A stretch of 64,000 bases of DNA from Flammeovirgaceae bacterium 311 (GTDB lineage: Bacteria; Bacteroidota; Bacteroidia; Cytophagales; Cyclobacteriaceae), in assembly GCA_000597885.1 (NCBI GenBank), contig CP004371.1, positions 4,431,001 through 4,495,000 of the forward strand, written 5' to 3'. Position 1 is the stretch's first letter, and each line of letters begins with the position of its first letter. Below are positions 62,644 through 64,000 of the stretch, piece by piece. Below the pieces are notes generated by a model, which saw nothing but the letters and a program-made list of their open reading frames with translations, was not told the DNA's origin and made no database searches. The position numbers were made by a program, and so were the translations under genes.

Positions 62644-63720
62644 TCAGGCATTCACTTCTGCTACCTTTTCTTTGTCCCTGTTTGCCAGCTGGCCGCAGGC
62701 GGCGTCTATGTCTTTACCGCGGCTGCGGCGAACATGCACATTTACGCCTTTGTTGCGCAGGTAGTTGCTAAAGGCATCCAGCTTGTCCTCTCCTGTATTC
62801 AGGAAATCAGCTTCTTTGATAGGATTGTACTCAATGATGTTCACTTTGCTGGGAACTGCCTTGGTGAAGCGGTAAAGCTCCTCAGCATCCTGCAGCGTAT
62901 CATTAAAGTTATGGAACACAATATACTCGAAAGTAACTGGGTTGCGTGTTTTCTTATAGTAGTACTGCAGCGCTTCTTTAAGAGCCTCCAGGCTGTTACT
63001 CTCGTTAATTGGCATAATCTGGTTACGCTTTACATCATTAGCTGCATGCAGCGATAGTGCCAGGTTTACCTTTGTCTCGTCATCAGCCAGCTTTTTAATC
63101 ATTTTGGCAATGCCGGCGGTGCTTAGGGTAATACGCCTGGGAGCCATATTGAGGCCGTCTTCTGCCGTAATACGGTCAATGGCCTTCATTACGTTCTGGT
63201 AGTTCAGCAAAGGCTCACCCATACCCATAAATACGATATTAGAAAGTGGGTGCCCGAAATGCTCTTCGGCCTGGCGGCTGATGGTGACCACCTGGTCGTA
63301 GATTTCAGAGGCCTCTAGGTTACGCTTACGGTCCATATAGCCGGTTGCGCAGAATTTGCAGGTAAGCGAACAACCAACCTGCGAAGAAACACAGGCCGTC
63401 ATGCGGTCGTCTGCAGGTATAAGTACACCCTCTACCAAATGAGTATCATACAGGCGAAAGGCAGATTTAACAGTGCCATCGCTGCTTAGCTGCTTGGAAG
63501 CAACCGTTAAAGGATGAATTACAAATCCGCTTTCCAGCTGATCACGCAGCCCTTTGGAAAGGTTGGTCATTTCTTCAAAGCTACCGGCAGACTTTTTCCA
63601 GAGCCATTCCCACACCTGTTTGGCGCGGAAAGGCTTTTCGCCCATCTGCACGAGCGCCTCTTTTAGTTGCTCAAGGCTGAGCTTTCGTATGTCTGTTTTA
63701 GTAGTAGTTGCGGTAGCCAT
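62644..63720 (-). CDS. rlmN: 23S rRNA (adenine-2503-C2) / tRNA A37 methyltransferase RlmN
   Basis: Radical SAM methylase of 23S rRNA A2503 and of some tRNAs. The 358 residues have an N-terminal helical accessory domain, the cluster motif CSLTCKFCATGY (CxxxCxxC), and GMGEPLLNY. The two methyl-transfer cysteines are in ACVSSQVGC (N-terminal side) and near the C-terminal AACGQL. I chose ATG 63720, which gives a standard start; a longer frame to 63759 would include the -7 box. Confidence 0.95.
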   Translation of the reverse strand: MATATTTKTDIRKLSLEQLKEALVQMGEKPFRAKQVWEWLWKKSAGSFEEMTNLSKGLRDQLESGFVIHPLTVASKQLSSDGTVKSAFRLYDTHLVEGVLIPADDRMTACVSSQVGCSLTCKFCATGYMDRKRNLEASEIYDQVVTISRQAEEHFGHPLSNIVFMGMGEPLLNYQNVMKAIDRITAEDGLNMAPRRITLSTAGIAKMIKKLADDETKVNLALSLHAANDVKRNQIMPINESNSLEALKEALQYYYKKTRNPVTFEYIVFHNFNDTLQDAEELYRFTKAVPSKVNIIEYNPIKEADFLNTGEDKLDAFSNYLRNKGVNVHVRRSRGKDIDAACGQLANRDKEKVAEVNA

Positions 63721-63724
63721 GTTA

Positions 63725-63732
63725 CAAATATA
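63725..63732 (-). promoter_or_regulatory. -7 box directly before rlmN
   Basis: TATATTTG on the minus strand ends 4 bases before the rlmN ATG. If used, the mRNA would have almost no leader. Confidence 0.4.
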
Positions 63733-63785
63733 GATAGAAAGGCCTGATTGCCTATACACAACAGCAGCTATCCGGGAATGGTTCT

Positions 63786-64000
63786 TTACCTGCAGTACTC
63801 GTCCAGAAAACTATCAGCTTGACTGTAACCCATTTCTGAGGCTGCTTTCCAGGCGCGGCAGGCGGCGGTCATATCGTGCGCTTCGCGATGTTTGATGCCC
63901 ATTAAATAATAAGCCATAGGCTCTTCAGGCCGCAGAAAAACGGCCCATTTGAGTGCAGATTCGGCCTGTTGCAGCATGCCCTGTGTAATATAAACCTTTG
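63786..64000 (-). CDS. TPR-type repeat protein, C-terminal part (runs off the window)
   Basis: The last ~71 residues of a longer protein. The frame stays open to the window edge, so the start lies beyond 64000. ALKWAVFLRPEEPMAYYLMGI and ACRAWKAASEMGYSQADSFLDEYC follow the TPR/SEL1 helix-pair pattern. TPR proteins serve as protein-interaction scaffolds; the rest of the protein is needed to say more. Confidence 0.7.
   Translation of the reverse strand, partial: KVYITQGMLQQAESALKWAVFLRPEEPMAYYLMGIKHREAHDMTAACRAWKAASEMGYSQADSFLDEYCR

Overview
The window reads as a chromosomal segment from a member of the Bacteroidota, most likely the order Cytophagales (inference from gene content, not from a search). 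Supporting signs are: promoter -7 boxes of the form TAnnTTTG in front of many genes, near absence of Shine-Dalgarno sequences, bacillithiol genes (bshA, bshC, ytxJ), a fused alpha/beta 2-oxo-acid dehydrogenase E1, one-chain glycine dehydrogenase, a stand-alone MnmD, DUF3347, PIN-PhoH, and many exported proteins with signal peptides ending near Ala-Gln. No transposase, integrase, phage gene or CRISPR array is visible, so this is mostly ordinary core and lineage-specific chromosome.

Region by region. 0.2-4.3 kb: an FAD-dependent oxidoreductase, initiator tRNA-fMet on the minus strand, and the GTPases era and der. 4.4-5.6 kb: three tandem, almost identical genes for a 69-residue lipoprotein, then a non-coding stretch ending in a terminator. 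5.7-9.2 kb: a SprT-like zinc protein, bshC overlapping 5-formyl-THF cyclo-ligase, and an Fe-S uracil-DNA glycosylase. 9.3-11.8 kb (minus): an M16 peptidase-ispF-mnmD operon with zero or 1-nt junctions. 12.2-16.2 kb: the fused E1, a secreted basic protein built from 37-residue repeats, ytxJ, and OsmC. 16.3-21 kb: an outer-membrane protein, lipA, a promoter-terminator unit that may be a small RNA, a lipoprotein, and a Crp/Fnr regulator, flavin reductase and arylamine N-acetyltransferase set. 21-30 kb: an esterase, gamma carbonic anhydrase, exported proteins, gcvP, and a DEAD-box helicase. 30-41.9 kb: two cation/proton antiporters either side of a DUF3347 protein, a coiled-coil/DUF1232 protein, deoC, acylphosphatase, cytochrome bd (cydAB), and an SRPBCC protein.

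42-58.3 kb is one long minus-strand run: FAS1 lipoprotein, PRC-barrel protein, PIN-PhoH, a large hybrid histidine kinase, an AlbA_2 protein, a MoxR/ChlI-type ATPase next to its VWA partner, an SDR protein, a fatty acid hydroxylase-like protein, and bshA translated right behind a NagZ/beta-lactamase-fold fusion. 58.4-64 kb: a small membrane protein, mutL followed closely by two tandem rhomboid proteases, rlmN, and the 3' end of a TPR gene.

Genes that plausibly work together are the bacillithiol set (bshA, bshC and ytxJ, in three separate places), the VWA-AAA pair, cydAB, the Crp-flavin reductase-NAT set, and era/der/rlmN/mnmD in translation. The less ordinary items are the triplicated lipoprotein array, the 37-residue repeat protein, the putative small RNA or attenuator at 18.1 kb, the DUF1232 chimera, a MutL whose endonuclease motifs are degraded, and several intergenic inverted repeats.
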